Below, piece after piece: positions 25,001 through 37,439 of a stretch of 64,000 bases of DNA. Each line of letters opens with the position of its first letter. Positions within the stretch are counted from its first letter, which is position 1. The stretch covers positions 124,001 to 188,000 of the forward strand of contig JALBUN010000009.1 in assembly GCA_025174535.1 (NCBI GenBank), written 5' to 3'. Under the pieces are notes generated by a model, which was not told where the DNA came from, did no database searches, and worked only from the letters and a program-made list of their open reading frames with translations. Source of the DNA: Cantharellus purpuraceus. Taxonomy: Eukaryota > Basidiomycota > Agaricomycetes > Cantharellales > Hydnaceae. Position numbers and translations under genes: made by a program.

Positions 25001-26400
25001 GGCACAAAGGCTGATAATAGGCTGACAGATCACGCGTGTGTCCTGGGAATCAACAATAGATCTGAGGTGATAACAGAGAACATGTGGGGTTCAGAACTTG
25101 GTTCGGCTGCACCTTCAGGGTCGGCTGCGAAGCGCACTGCGAGGTAGAGCTGTCAGCTCGAGATATTAATCTTTTCAAGAACTTCTAATGCCACTGATAT
25201 TGTGGGAACCCCTCTCCATGGGTCTCTATTGATTCTGACCCCAATATCGCGTCCAAAGAGGCGATGCTCCTGCCCACGACAACCGCCTCGGAACGTTTCC
25301 CGGTTCATCACAACAATGGGGCCCTGGATTTCTCTCTCAAATGAGGAGAGGACTCCCTTCTCGGGGGGGTTTCAGCTGCGAAGAACGTCGGAATGGCATT
25401 CGTGTGAAAGTGTTCCGCCTGACATTCAGGGTCAGGTTACTTGTCAGTCTCAAGGATACACAGACACAAATGGGATACCATGTTAGTTACACCCTTTAGG
25501 AGCACTTCTGACGCCGTGACCCCCCACTGTGGCCATCTGAACGCGTGTTCACTGGAAAGTGGAGGGGATGTGCCACACCCTGATGTCACATTCAATTGTT
25601 CTCGATTGAGTTTGTGCCTAGATATGGAGATTGTGAATTTGTCATTGAATATCTGGTGTTGCCTTCATTCAGGTCGTGCCTTTGAGGCTCGAGTACCCCA
25701 ATCGTGTCCTGATGAATGCTCAAGCTTTGAAACTCCGCCTTGTGGCGACTCCGCGGAGTTTGGAACAGGACGGTTGTTGTTGAAGATTTGTGTGGTTGGT
25801 TGTGTCAGAAGATTCCTGCAGTACTTATATCTCGCATTTCTCCTCGCTCCTTCCCCTTGCATGTCTGCCATGTTTTACTCTCTCCACCATTGTCGCTCAA
25901 CATGAATATCCTCCTACTGTTTCCCATTCATTATAGGCAGATTTGTCTTCGGTGGCGTCTTATTGTCTGCTAGTCGCCATGTCTCTATCTACGGACGCCT
26001 CCATGCATTACTGCCCGTCCAAGCCACTACTAGTGAGTGGACGCATGCCCACCCGCACCAGCCGTGCGTCTATATCTTGCACACTATCTTCCTATTATTG
26101 ATGCCATGTTTCTTTCTGTAGTTGATGAAGTGGAGCAGTCAGGAGCTATGGGAATTGTTTCTGTACTAGTATCCGTCGGTTCACTTCTGTCTGCGGGGCG
26201 TTGCACTCTTTCACTCACTGTTCCTCTAAGATTATTGATCATATGCCATGAGCAGGGAGAGTCCCCTTCCCTGCTGGATAGGCATGACGGTCTTTGGAAA
26301 TGCGCACTTGATGCGACTCGGTCTATACTAGGTGAGATAACTTTATATAACTTGACGTATACATCGCTCCCACATATGATGTTACAGTGAGATATATCCC
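22034..26400. repeat. segmental duplication, copy 1
   Basis: Blocks are colinear with 27775-31560: 22255-22600 with 27775-28100, 22590-23250 with 28690-29300, 23275-23950 with 29333-30000, and 24705-26200 with 30005-31500, the last more diverged. It also repeats internally: 22040-22220 resembles 24760-24935. Copy 1 has ~750 bp (about 23955-24705) that copy 2 lacks. The minus strand has protein-like stretches conserved between copies, such as GHTRSLSRGLLVE and SFQVLPDRFFSALNKGPDSL, but I do not recognise a family. Identity was judged by eye. Confidence 0.65.
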
Positions 26401-27158
26401 ATCTTCGCACTACCACGTTTCTCACCGTTGTTTGGATGCTGCCTCTATGATGGAGCGGGCACGAAGGCAGGACTAGAAAACTCACAGTTTTAAAGCAAAC
26501 AGTGCCTATTCGCACCTGCCTTCCGTTGAAATGTTGTGCCGGTGTGTGCAGATGTACAGACTCATGGAAGCAGGAGCACTGGAACGAGTCTCCAGCCCGT
26601 AGTGTCCCCGTTTGACGTGCACCTGAGCATTCTCCCTGGTCTTTTGCATTGTTATCCCGCACCGCAAACATACACACGTGGTTCTTCCCATATGCTGTAG
26701 ATGGGTGTCCGCTGTTTCGTTTCTGACGCGGTTTGCATTAATAGTGCAAGTCCAAACCGCGTCAGAAACGAAACAGCGGACGCCCATCTACAGCATATGG
26801 GAAGAACCACATGTGTACATACGTTTGCAGTGCGGGATAACAATGCAAAAGACCAGGGATAATGCTCAGGTGCTCGTCGAATGGGAACACTACGGGCTGG
26901 AGACTCGTTCCAGTGCTCCTGCTTCCATGTCTGATTACTCACATGGAACTTCCATGAGTCTGTACATCCACACACAGCGGCACAACATTTCAACGGAAGG
27001 CAGATGCGAATAGGCACTGTTTGCTTCAAAACCATGAGTTTTCTAGTCCTGCCTTTGTGCCCGCTCCATCATAGAGGCAGCATCCAAAAAACGGTGAGAA
27101 ACGTGGTAGTGCGAAGATGGGATATATCTCACTGTAACATCATATGTGGGAGCGATGT
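26361..27158. repeat. large fold-back palindrome, ~375-405 bp arms
   Basis: The left arm (26361-26734) is the reverse complement, with small indels, of the right arm (26754-27158). The loop is about 19 nt. Near the loop the arms read GACGCGGTTT and AAACCGCGTC; at the outer ends ACATCGCTCCCAC and GTGGGAGCGATGT. Both arms are therefore similar enough to extrude as a cruciform or to form a long hairpin RNA. No transposase or target duplication was seen. Confidence 0.85.
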
Positions 27159-27169
27159 CGTAATGGTCC

Positions 27170-27296
27170 ATATGGCCTCGTGGAGGGTGGGGACTTTTGG
27201 CACATCGCTACACGGAAAGGTCGAATGAGTATTAGCAATGTCAATGTCAATACTCATTCGACATGTGTGGAAAGTCGTGATTCTCCACGAGGATAT
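27170..27296. repeat. second, smaller palindrome beside the fold-back
   Basis: TCGAATGAGTATT (27221-27233) pairs with AATACTCATTCGA (27249-27261). Imperfect outer arms include CCTCGTGGAG and CTCCACGAGG. It starts within 15 bp of the end of the large fold-back. Confidence 0.75.
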
Positions 27297-27774
27297 ACGG
27301 GCTATTTTACGTGCCTGAACTTCCACCACATGTAGTGTCATTTACTTTGGGGGAGCACAGTCTGTTGCTTACGCGACTCTACATTCAAGACCATTCATTG
27401 GTTGTTTCTTTTTTTTTGGTATCTTGTAGGATAACTCTTTGTGTAATATTAGCCACACCCAATTCTATACTTCACCGCTTTGCTCTCTATTCATCCTGTT
27501 TCCATCTCCAGAGTAATATATGGTATGCTATTCGGCACATTAACGTGCTTTTCGAGTCCCCCAGGATGGTCGTTGGTCGTTTGACCGTGAGGCATGCATA
27601 CACTGAGGTTGGAGCTTAGCTAGAAAGGAACTGTGCGAACAACGCGTTGGGAGTAGGTAGCACTCGTCTAATCGAGAGCCCGCGCCTGTTCTTAACTAGA
27701 ACACCACCTTGACCGTCTTGTACTGTCCTGCATTCGCTCAATGTTGGTTACACGGAGAAGGGGTGTATAATTTC

Positions 27775-30700
27775 ACAAGCAGTATATGGTGAATGGCAGC
27801 AACGGTGGCACATATAGAAGCGAGATGAAACAGGCTAGCATCTGGCTGCAGGGGATAGGGGTCTAAGTAGTAACCAAACAGGGTTGCATGGTTTTTTTTC
27901 AGAACTGACGAGCTGCCATGTGCGACATAGTGATACTACGACATACAATGGTGAAAATAATATGTCGCTGTACTTCCATAGCAAATCCAGCTCGAATATT
28001 TACGGGGGCTGGAAGCAGGTTGGAAGCAGGTTGGAACTGGGGGGCAGGAAGCCAGTCGCTTTTCCCGTCCTGAGAGCATTGACACCGTACACGTTGAAGG
28101 GTGTGATCGTCAGATGAGATTTATCTGATGAGTTGATAGATCGTCGTGTAGATAATCGAGTCTAATAGCAATGTTTGACGGTAGAGCGTAGTGGTCCAAT
28201 TTTCAATTGGTTTCATGAATAAGCAAGAGAGTGAGTTGAATGAATATACAATTCAGATTTGCTAGGGAACTACGTATCTACGGTAAGCGTATTTATGCAA
28301 ATGAAGACGAACATGTCATCCGGATCATACATCGGGGTGTTAGGATCAGATAGGAGAGAAAATCGACCATGTGAGTGAAGAATTAGTGAATGGGGAGGTG
28401 CAAAATGGGGATCGGATGTGATTAACAAGTGATCTACAGTAACGAGACATGGAGGGGGTTTGAGTCAATTGAGTGATAAATAGAAGATTAGATCGAAATA
28501 CTCGTTACAAATATAAAAGCTAAGCATATACACTCATTACTCCTGAATGTACTCGGTTATTGATTAAATGGACGGGTGTTCGTGTGTGGGACGGTAACAT
28601 GACAGTGTATCATGTCTGATGTTCGGATGGAGCTCAGTGACTGATTGTGAGGTACGATGGAAATACGATATTGATGTTTCATAACAGTGCACACCTCTGA
28701 AAATAGTCGTGCCGGTTCCCACAAGGGACCAACAGCGTGTCATGTTGCGAGAGGGATTGAATCAGAGATGGGGTGGACATGAGACATATGCTGTCTTGCT
28801 GACTACTCACAGCAACATGCAGGTACTTCTCTAGCAGGCGACCACAGATGCACATATGGCTTGGATGCTATTATGGATGCGCGGTTGGGACTGTGCGAGA
28901 GATCGTGAAGCCTGGCTTGGCGCCACAGCAAGTCCTGGCCTTGTTCAGACACGTGCTGGTGTTGAAGGGAATGTCCAGTTGGATGCCTATCCATGACATA
29001 AAGGTGACACTGTTCGAGTATGGTTTCTGAAGCCCGGGAGGACGGTAGTTGTAGTTATGGATCCATTGATGGAATGAAGCTAGGTCACGAACAAAGCTTG
29101 ATGAATAGGATGTATCTACGCCATGTCAATGCATGGAATAAACAGCAACAGATATGAGAACTGTTGGAATACGTTGCAGGCCATGCAAGGGTCTGGACCT
29201 GCTCGCCAACAGCCACGCAGCTCCGACTGATAGACTGGAAGGCTGGCAAGACCACCCAGAGGCAACTAGGAGCTAGGTCAGTATGGAATTGAGGTCGACA
29301 TGATCATCATGAAAGAGAGCTGGAACAGATTCTCACGGGCGCTGCACCAAAGGTGAAGGAAGTTGCGAAGGACAAGGAGGATACATGGGACGAGGGTTGT
29401 TTGCATTGGCTGTGCTTGCGACAGGTTTCGAGTCAGCTAGTGCAAGGATATGCCCGTTGGGATCACTCACAAGGATGTGCTGGTACTGCTCAACAAGGAG
29501 GCCACGGGATAGCGACCTGGTATGGCCCACACCTGGGAACAGGGTGGTAGAGCACGGGTCATGCTGCGGAGCTACATCAACAGCGGGATCCATAAGGGGA
29601 ACGCTGGTGTTGGCGAGGATGTCCTGCTGGGTGCCTGTCAGCGCCGAATGGATCACGCGAGGAAGTGCTTGCCCGCGTGCGTTGTGTCGATGCTGACGCT
29701 ACCAATGATGGTATATGGCACACCTCTGAACGATCGGCCGTTCCTGTGCGGGAGTTGATGCAATGCTCTTGCATAAGAGTTCCAGTCAGCTCTGTTGCCC
29801 TCACCCGCCATTTACAGCTGTGACTCACCGGTGCAGCGACCCACAGGCAGACTATGAGCTGGGTCAGACGAACGGATAGGATATCCGCAAAGATTAAGGG
29901 GAAGGAAATGCGAGGGGTGTCCTGGGAGACGCCTTAGAGCCGGCGTTGAGAAGGCAAGGGCGGAGGGTGAGGAGGTGCATGAGGGTGCTAGTGGTGGAGC
30001 CTGGGTGGGCCTGGGCTTGCGTCTGCGGGGTATGTCCAGGAAAAACGATCTGAGCGAGGCGCCAGAGACCCCAATCCTTTGTTTAGAACAGAGAACATTC
30101 GACCTGGAAGCGCCTAAAGTGCCGACTTCATATAATCGATGATTGTTGGCGTCGAACATTGGCTGTAAGTGGCTAGACTGCACGTGAACTCAATATCGAA
30201 CTATCCGTGTCTCGGATGAATCATATACCGAAACAATAGAACTCTTTGAAACAAATTTTCACAAAAGATTGACAGGATCTCCTGCATATGGAAAAAGGCT
30301 AAAATTGGGTTTCAAACGTGCGATACACATCGACTACAGATCTTGGGCGATAAAAAAGAACCCGTGGGAGCCACAGCGTGTGTCACTTGCGCCCTGAGGG
30401 TCGGTTGCGAAGCGCGCTATGGGACAGAGCTATCAGCTCGACATATCAATAATATCACGTACAACAAATATATTCCCCCACGCGTCTTTACGCCATTAAT
30501 CGGGATTCTGATCCCCATGACATTATCCCTTCGAAAAAGGCAATATTCTTGCTCATGGACAGCAACCTCGGGCATTCTCCAAGCACCATCCCAGATACAG
30601 ACCTATTAGGTGAGTACAAGGGCAGACCCCCAGGAGAATTCAGCTTGCGAAGAATGTCGGCAAAGCAACGTTCGTGTGGATGTGGATAGTCACGTCTGAG

Positions 30701-31560
30701 ATTCAGGCTCAGGGTAGTCACACGGTTGATGGATACATGCACAATGTACATACCATATCTGTCACACTCATTTATGCACTTGTATCGATGTCGTGGACCC
30801 CATCGGTGGTATCCGAGGCATGACCATTGGAAAGTGGGAGTCAACTGGCGTGCCACAGGGCGAAATCAATTGTTCCCAGTAGATCCAGTTGCAGTTCTCA
30901 CGCAGATGGATTTGTCCTTGAGAATTTGTGGTGCTGCCGAGAGTGAATTATTTCGTCCCAATCGTGCCCTCGAGCCTCGAGATATCGTCGCTATCCGAAT
31001 CGGGAACTGATGAGTATTGAAACTCCGTGGCGCTTAGTGGCGTCCGCGGTGTTTAGCTATGTAGGTGGAATAGCCATTAGCTTGGGGCATTTATATGGAT
31101 GGCTGTGTCAGCAGGTTCCACGCAGTATTTATACCCCGTCTGTCCCTTGTTTCCACCCCCCCAACTTCTACCTTTCCCGCTCCACTGGTATGCCATGGCT
31201 TCCCAGTTTTGCGTTGTAGGCGTTATTGTCGTATCTCACCCCAAATATATTGCCACCTCTTCCTATCCACATATTTTATTGGTAGCGACGTTGTCTTCTG
31301 CGATGTTCCCCTTCCTCATCGTCACCTTCATATCTGTATCTGCGGATGTGACCATGTCTGACTCTGCGTTCAAGCCACTCCCATGGAGTGGACGTACAGT
31401 TACTACCAGTGTACCGAGTATGTGCTCTCTCTCTTTCCTTTGTTGTTTGTATTTTTAATGCCGCGCTTTCCTCCTGCAGTTGATGAACGGCACCCGGTAC
31501 AGAGCGTACTCTTGAACTTAATCAACATCACCCACCTCGACCGACAATGGCCAGCGAGCA
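27775..31560. repeat. segmental duplication, copy 2
   Basis: Direct-orientation counterpart of 22034-26400. It carries ~590 bp of extra AT-rich sequence (about 28095-28685) absent from copy 1, probably an insertion: it ends in CATAACA and is bordered by GTACAC/GTGCAC. Both copies contain a promoter-like stretch near their end (25780-25865 and 31090-31195) with a TATA-like element, a pyrimidine-rich leader and ATG. Shorter similarity resumes between 27365-27450 and 33880-33960, so the duplication once extended further. The in-between gene content was not identified. Confidence 0.65.
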
Positions 31561-31792
31561 GCTCCTTCAAGGTCTTGTAGCTGCATGAGGCATTCTCCAA
31601 AATGGCCGTACCCTCGGCCGATTCGAATGCACCAACCGTCCCCACTGCACCGGGGCACGCATTCATGAAGGAGCCATTGTCGATTCTGATACCGAGGCCC
31701 TCGTCAAAGACCTCCTGGCTATCGAGAATCTCGCCCGTGCCGTAAATGTAGAACATGTGGTTGTTTATGGTATCCCCCGAGAACAAAACTGA
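31547..31792 (+). pseudogene. unidentified coding remnant with in-frame TGA
   Basis: The ATG lies in a typical fungal context (CCGACAATGGCC). The frame runs MASEQLLQGLVAA, a TGA at 31586, then continues with GRFECTNRPHCTGARIHEGA and DLLAIENLARAVNVEHVVVY. Third positions are strongly C-rich, as in real genes of this window. The opposite strand is also open over this stretch with similar codon quality (VFDEGLGIRIDNGSFMNAC), so the strand is uncertain. No family recognised. Confidence 0.3.
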
Positions 31793-31859
31793 CATTTCGT
31801 TGGGATTCCACATTGACTGCTGCACGGGAGGGGGGTTTTCACCGGGTTGGGTTTTCACC

Positions 31860-33690
31860 GGGTTGGGTTCATGTCAGATGGCCAGATCGTCGTCCACCTC
31901 CCTGAAATGGACCCAAAGGACGTTCAGGTGAGTTTCTTGTCTCCCACGTTTTTGACACGGAAATAATCTTGTCGCGCCTCTCTATTAGTGCCTTGATCTC
32001 AGCCTCGTAAGCGTAAGACCATGGTCCCAGCATGAATGACTGCATGGCCTGAGGATCGAACATGACAGGCTCGACAATGCGGCCCCATATAGGGGAATAG
32101 TCGGGAGGCTTGTTGTCACGGGTGTAGAATGGATGATTTGCTGCCGTAGCCCAACGTCATGTCCCAGTCTGTCGCGTCTCCACGCACTGCAAGTCGCAAT
32201 GGTCTCAATAGCCTTGATGCTCCAGCCAGTTGTGGGTTTATCGCGTCCTTGCATGTCTGTCGCGGCGATTTCGCTCCACGCTATATTCACAACAATCAAC
32301 GCCTTGCTGAGACGGTTGTTCATCTGCTCCAACCTCTGAACTATGCATCCTTGCTATCTGTCGCCTTCTGACCAGTGGATGTCATCTGGCTCGTCACACC
32401 TCCGTGGTCCGTGACCATCACCCCGCGGCTGGTCGCTCCAACCTCTGAACTATGCATCCTTGCTATCTGTCGCCTTCTGACCAGTGGATGTCATCTGGCT
32501 CGTCACACCTCCGTGGTCCGTGACCATCACCCCGCGGCTGGTCGCTCCACAACTCCATTAGGTGCATATTGCGGAGCAGAGTGGTATAGCAGCCTCCAAC
32601 ACACGACATGCAACGGCGCGTACATCCGCCTCTTATTTGAATGCCTCCCTTCGCAGTACCTTGACTCCCTATGTCCATTCAAGTTCACCTCTGTCAGACT
32701 TGGAGGGCTGCCCCACCGATAGGTTGGAATGCATAGCACTTGCTCTCGTTGATGAAAACTGGGCCGGTCCACCCACAGACTTGCCTCCATTGTTGTGCAC
32801 GTCAAAGACCATACATTCCAAGATATGTGTGCAAAATAACCCTTCTCTATACTCCAACATTTTGAATCAAAGTTTGATGCTTGGCCGGCGGTGCGCAGAC
32901 TCAGGGCAGGTTGCAGGGCTGCTAGAGCGAAGGCGAATGAGCTGATGAAGCGGTTCATAACCTTGAAACGGTTCAAACTCATCCCATTTCCTCAATTCAC
33001 GGCAGCCACAACAGTTGGTGACGATATGTGGTTTGTTTACGTGCTGTTCTTGTAAGACAACTCCAAGGTCAGGAGCTTGTCTGGCGTCGGATCATGGCAG
33101 TTGAATATTCGAATCCGGGATGATCATAACAGAATGCACCGGATAAAGAACGACATCCTTCATGTGCGTGGGCCCAGGACGAGAGTGCAGGGCAAGAATG
33201 TGGGTAATGCCTGTGTGGGCATTACATGGAAAGATTTCCAACTCACGCGGCAAATCTCCGGTTGTGGGTAAACCAATACCGCACTCATTTCTGGCGGCCA
33301 GAAAACTGGCGCACCAACTGTTGGCTGAGTATCTATAAGAGGTATCAGGGATGGGGCCACTCACCTCAGCCCAAGTTGTCTCCTTGCCTCGGAAGACTCG
33401 ATGGGCGCCGTCCTCAAAGTAGGATGGATGGCAGGTGCATCTAGAGAGACATCAAGGAAAAGATGACGCTCGGTTATCTTGATATGGTATGGTTCGTCAT
33501 CGTCGTCGGTTGTCATCTCGACCTTTATAGGCAACTTGTCTGTTACGCCGGCATGAACAAGCTCGCATCTGAATATATCAACGCAGGGGGTCCATTTCAC
33601 CGTGGGACCGAGCAGAACGACAGTTGGAAAGTTGACAATGAGGTCAATGCCTTGGTGGGATGGTGTTTTGGTTCACGGATAAAGGTGCTT
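31860..33690 (-). pseudogene. decayed multi-exon gene, family unknown
   Basis: Minus-strand segments with coding character occur in order: VNFPTVVLLGPTVKWTPCVD and VEMTTDDDDEPYHI (33670-33400), an intron-like gap, CGIGLPTTGDLPRELEIFPC (33310-33240), an in-frame TGA, HIVTNCCGCRELRKWDEFEP (33020-32960), another TGA, then MNNRLSKALIVVNIAWSEIA (32320-32260) and FYTRDNKPPDYSPIWGRIVE with SFMLGPWSYAYEAEIKALIE (32130-32000). The last two are in different frames. A 109-bp duplication inside it adds a further frameshift. I do not recognise the family; it looks like a formerly intact basidiomycete gene. Confidence 0.45.
32326..32543. repeat. 109-bp perfect tandem duplication
   Basis: Two identical units start at 32326 and 32435 (GCTCCAACCTCTGAACTATG) and a partial third begins at 32544. 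As 109 is not a multiple of 3, it shifts frame in the decayed gene around it. Confidence 0.9.
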
Positions 33691-33699
33691 TCGAATTCT

Positions 33700-35300
33700 C
33701 ATCCTTAGTTAATGAAACACATTGCTAATTTCTTTGACAATGTGCGGTTGGAGTGATAGAAGGTGACATCGGATTGATTCAGATGCCGGGTCGGAATGGC
33801 GTCGCATGTTGAGCTGTGTCCGGGTAGTGTAGTGGGATTATCTCTGGTTTTACGTCGAATACGTCGACCGCTTGTTTGTTGCATGATCGCGACTCTACAT
33901 TCAACACCATATCATTGGTGGTTTCGTCTTTTCCTTGGTATCTTTAAGGGCAACACATTGTACTACATACACACACAAATATATATATAGCCATACTCCA
34001 TCCTTCCTGATCTTCACATTGAACATAATCTATCCATGTTGTCATCAACCGCATCATTCGCGCTGGTGCATCATGCTGTCTTTCACCTTGCATGCCTTTT
34101 GGCAAGCTAGGTCGCTTCACTGCACAGAAGGGAGTTTATAACAGAAGCATAGATAACATGGGTGTACATCTGGTCGATGGCAACCTTCCGATCCTTTCCT
34201 AGAACGCAAACTCAACAGCATTCCTGGTAATGCGTTCGTGTTTTAATATTCATTATGCAGAGAAATGTCATGGAGGCTTTGCAAGTGATATATGATGAAA
34301 GCGAGAAACGTGATGACGGCACTTGTGAAAGCATGAAGATAAACAGGCCGACTTCTGAAAGCTCTGGACGGAAGACCAAGAGGTCAAACCCAGAGGAGAA
34401 ATAGGGGCAGAAAAGGCATGGGGTCAAGTGATGTCAGCAACGTTTAGCAAGGGTGAGAAGAACATGTCGCATGTCCTAATCATGCAGCACAATTAACTAA
34501 AAACATTCTCCACAGGCCAGAAGCAGCCTGAAACTGGGGCTGTCAGTTATGTCTTAATTCCAGCGCCTTGGAATGGAATTGACCCACCACGTATATCCTT
34601 TGTGTAGCTATAGTTACCATGGGCTAGCTGTCGCTGGAAGACCTTCCGACAATAGCAACTCGATGAGGCAAAGCCGCTTTGACCTTCTAGACCAGCAACG
34701 TGCCGTGCATTATGGGTCAAGTGACCCTGAAGAAGTTGAAGTCATTATAAACTGGAACAACACACAGTGTGCCAGCGATAGAGCCTGAAGTGTCAATTCA
34801 GGAAGGAGGAGAAAAATTGTAAGACAATGGCCCTCACTGAATGGCATGACAGGATGCAACATAGTGTTCCTATTCATAGGTTGCTGTTCACCCATGACTC
34901 GACGTCAGTAAAGGAACCATACACAAATGACCAACGCCACCAAAGCAGCTCTTGCATGGTTGTAGTGTATCACTCGAGCATTTGAAGGATAATGCCCTCA
35001 TCATTTCAGAGACTGTGGCGGTTTGTCTACCGCTGGAGGGGGGATTGCTGTATGTTTCCCATCATGAGCTTGAATGAATCTTCAGACTGAACTATTACAA
35101 CCTGTGGCAAAGGAAGGAGAGACCTGAAATGCTAGAAACCGATGCCTTTCATGGCAATTGGAAATAGAAAAGTGCACACCTCGAATGCACAAAAGTACTG
35201 ACGAGATGTTTATCCAAAGCAATTGCAGCACCTTAGCTCACAGGACTCGCAAGGCATCAGGTTTCTAAGTCTCATGAGCAAGGTTGATGTAGTGCCCATG
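33700..35300. other. no recognisable gene
   Basis: The left part (33880-33960) resembles 27365-27450 of the duplicated region. The rest shows short frames only; one plus-strand frame (34650-34788, RFDLLDQQRAVHYGSSDPEE) could be a remnant but has no recognisable domain. Confidence 0.4.
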
Positions 35301-36798
35301 TGTTTTGGAACCCGCAAAATTATGGTGTTAGGGCAAACTCTAAATCACCACAATTCCGTGAATGAACAGCTGAGAAGAATATCAAATCCTACTGCAGCAC
35401 AACTCCAGAAACAATTTAACATTTGTACTTTGGTTACAATCCCTTGTAATGGTCAATGCAGACGATACGCAGGAAGGTAATACGTTTCTTAGCAGTAGGG
35501 AATGAATAAGACTTAGAGTCTAGAGTTCACGGACGCTTAGGGGTCCAGATATTCCAAAAAGAGGGGAATGCACTTAGAGGCTAGAGGAAGTAGGTGGATG
35601 AATCCGACCATCCAACCAGTGATACTCTGAAGTGGGTAACAGCGATGTGTGAAGTAGTCTAGCAACTGTTTCACATGAGTTCAAGATCCTAATGCTCTGC
35701 AAAGGCAGTACACACTAGTAACTTAAACAAGAGCACTAATGGCAGGACTATCGACAGACAATCTCACCCTGTAGATTCGTAGTCACGCGAGGTAGATACT
35801 ACACTCACGCCCAAAGCAGGACAATCACTACTTTGAGTGCAATCAAATACAGTTACACAACTGTAAGCGACCCTTGAACTGGACAATCAACAGTTACTGA
35901 GATATAGAGGATGACACTGTATGTCACTCTAGTCACACTGATGTGCAAATGATGGGGTAGAAATGGTTATTTATTCAGAGGCAGAATGGGCTCCTTTTAT
36001 ATTGTATTTACAGGAGCTGACTAATACTACTGGAAACTTCTACCTATTAATAGATGGAAACTACTGGAAGCTAGTGGAATATGTGAGAAAGGGGTGGAAG
36101 TTTCCTAGCCAATGAGCTGCTTGGATTTGCTCTGACTCATGGCATGAGTCATAGATGGAGTCATAGTGTGACTCAGAGCAGGAGTCATGGTATGAGTCAT
36201 GGAAGGAGTCATAGTGTGACTCAGAGCAGGAGTCATGGTATGAGTCATGGAAGGAGTCATAGTGTGACTCAGAGCAGGAGTCATGGTATGAGTCATGGCA
36301 GGAGTCATTGCATGAGTCACCATTACCCAAATAACTTGGTCAATACTTCATTTCCTGGGATGATCAGCACAGCTATGGGTAGGCACAGCTTCTATTGAAC
36401 TTTCCACTGAAAATGGAGTCAGGAGGTGCAGTGGTTGTGAAGATATTGAGGATTTACTGGCAGTGGTGACCAGATTGAGTTGGAGATTGAAATGAGTCAT
36501 GTGATTGAAAATGAGTCAGTTGTCCAGGTGACTCCGGCTGACTTTGAAGCTGCTGACATCTGTGAATGTTTGTGGGTCCATGTGGGTCCCAAAACTTTGC
36601 CCAGCAGAACAACAAGGTTGTGGACTCATTTCTGGATGGAAAATTCCTGAAAAAATATGAAAAAATAGAGAATATTTGAATGGCCCTGAATCAAGAGAAA
36701 GCAGCACATATATGCTGATATTTTAAGGCCATGAAGTGAAATTGTACAGTTTTGGGACTTTAAACAAGATCTTTTAAGGGAAAACCAGTTCCCATACA
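35301..36798 (-). mobile_element. LTR, family A2 (1498 bp)
   Basis: Ends TGTTTTGGAACC and TTCCCATACA; flanks CCATG and ACATG agree at four of five positions, a worn target duplication. U5 and R are like family A1, but the U3 is different and contains the AP-1/Gcn4-like array at 36133-36319. The TATA-like TATAAAAGGAGCC (minus) lies near 35990-36005. Confidence 0.8.
36133..36319 (-). promoter_or_regulatory. array of nine TGACTCA/TGAGTCA sites, 24-bp period
   Basis: Perfect heptamers start at 36133, 36145, 36169, 36193, 36217, 36241, 36265, 36289 and 36313. After the first 12-bp step every step is exactly 24 bp. One-mismatch GGAGTCA copies lie between. TGACTCA is the AP-1/Gcn4 bZIP site. The array is ~130-330 bp upstream of the LTR's TATA-like box, where an enhancer would sit. 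Related A2 LTRs keep 4 (46682-46775), 6 (61347-61490) and 5 (63493-63628) perfect sites. Confidence 0.75.
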
Positions 36799-37439
36799 AC
36801 ATGTCATGGTAACACTCTTGACATACTTGAATGAACCAGCATCACATGTGGGCAAAGGTATATTGCGTCTGGTAAACTTGGAATTCATCCACAGAAGGTT
36901 ACTATGAGAGAAGATGGTCAAACGATTGATGAGGGTGAACTTATTGAATTGAATCCCAAGAGTTACACTGAGTGTTTTGGAACCCACAAAATTATGGTGT
37001 TAGGGAAAACTCTAAATCACCACAATTCCATGAATGAACAGCTGAGAAGAATATCAAATCCTACTGCAGCACAACTCCAGAAACAATTTAACATTTGTAC
37101 TTTGGTTACAACCTGTTGTAATGGTCAATGCAGACAATACGCAGGAAGGTAATATGTTTCTTAGCAGCAGGGAATGAATAAGACTTCCAGATTCTAGAGT
37201 TCACGGATGCTTAGGGGTCCAGATATTCCAAAAAGAGGGGAATGCACTTAGAGGCTAGAGGAAGTAGGTGGATGAATCCGACCGTCCAACCAGTGACACT
37301 CTGCAGCAGGTAACAGCGATGTGTGAAGTAGTCTAGCAACTGCTTCACATGAGTTCAAGATCCTAATGCTCTGCAAAGGCACTAGTAACTTAAACAAAGA
37401 GCACTAATGGCAGGACTATTGACAGACAATCTCACCCTG

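Noticed and set aside
26361..27158. Reading the fold-back as two opposed genes
   Set aside because: Frames are mirror images produced by the palindrome and have no recognisable domain.
36121..36320. Regular short repeats that could be read as a CRISPR-like array
   Set aside because: The 24-bp units are contiguous with no unique spacers, in a fungal LTR; they are a minisatellite of bZIP sites.
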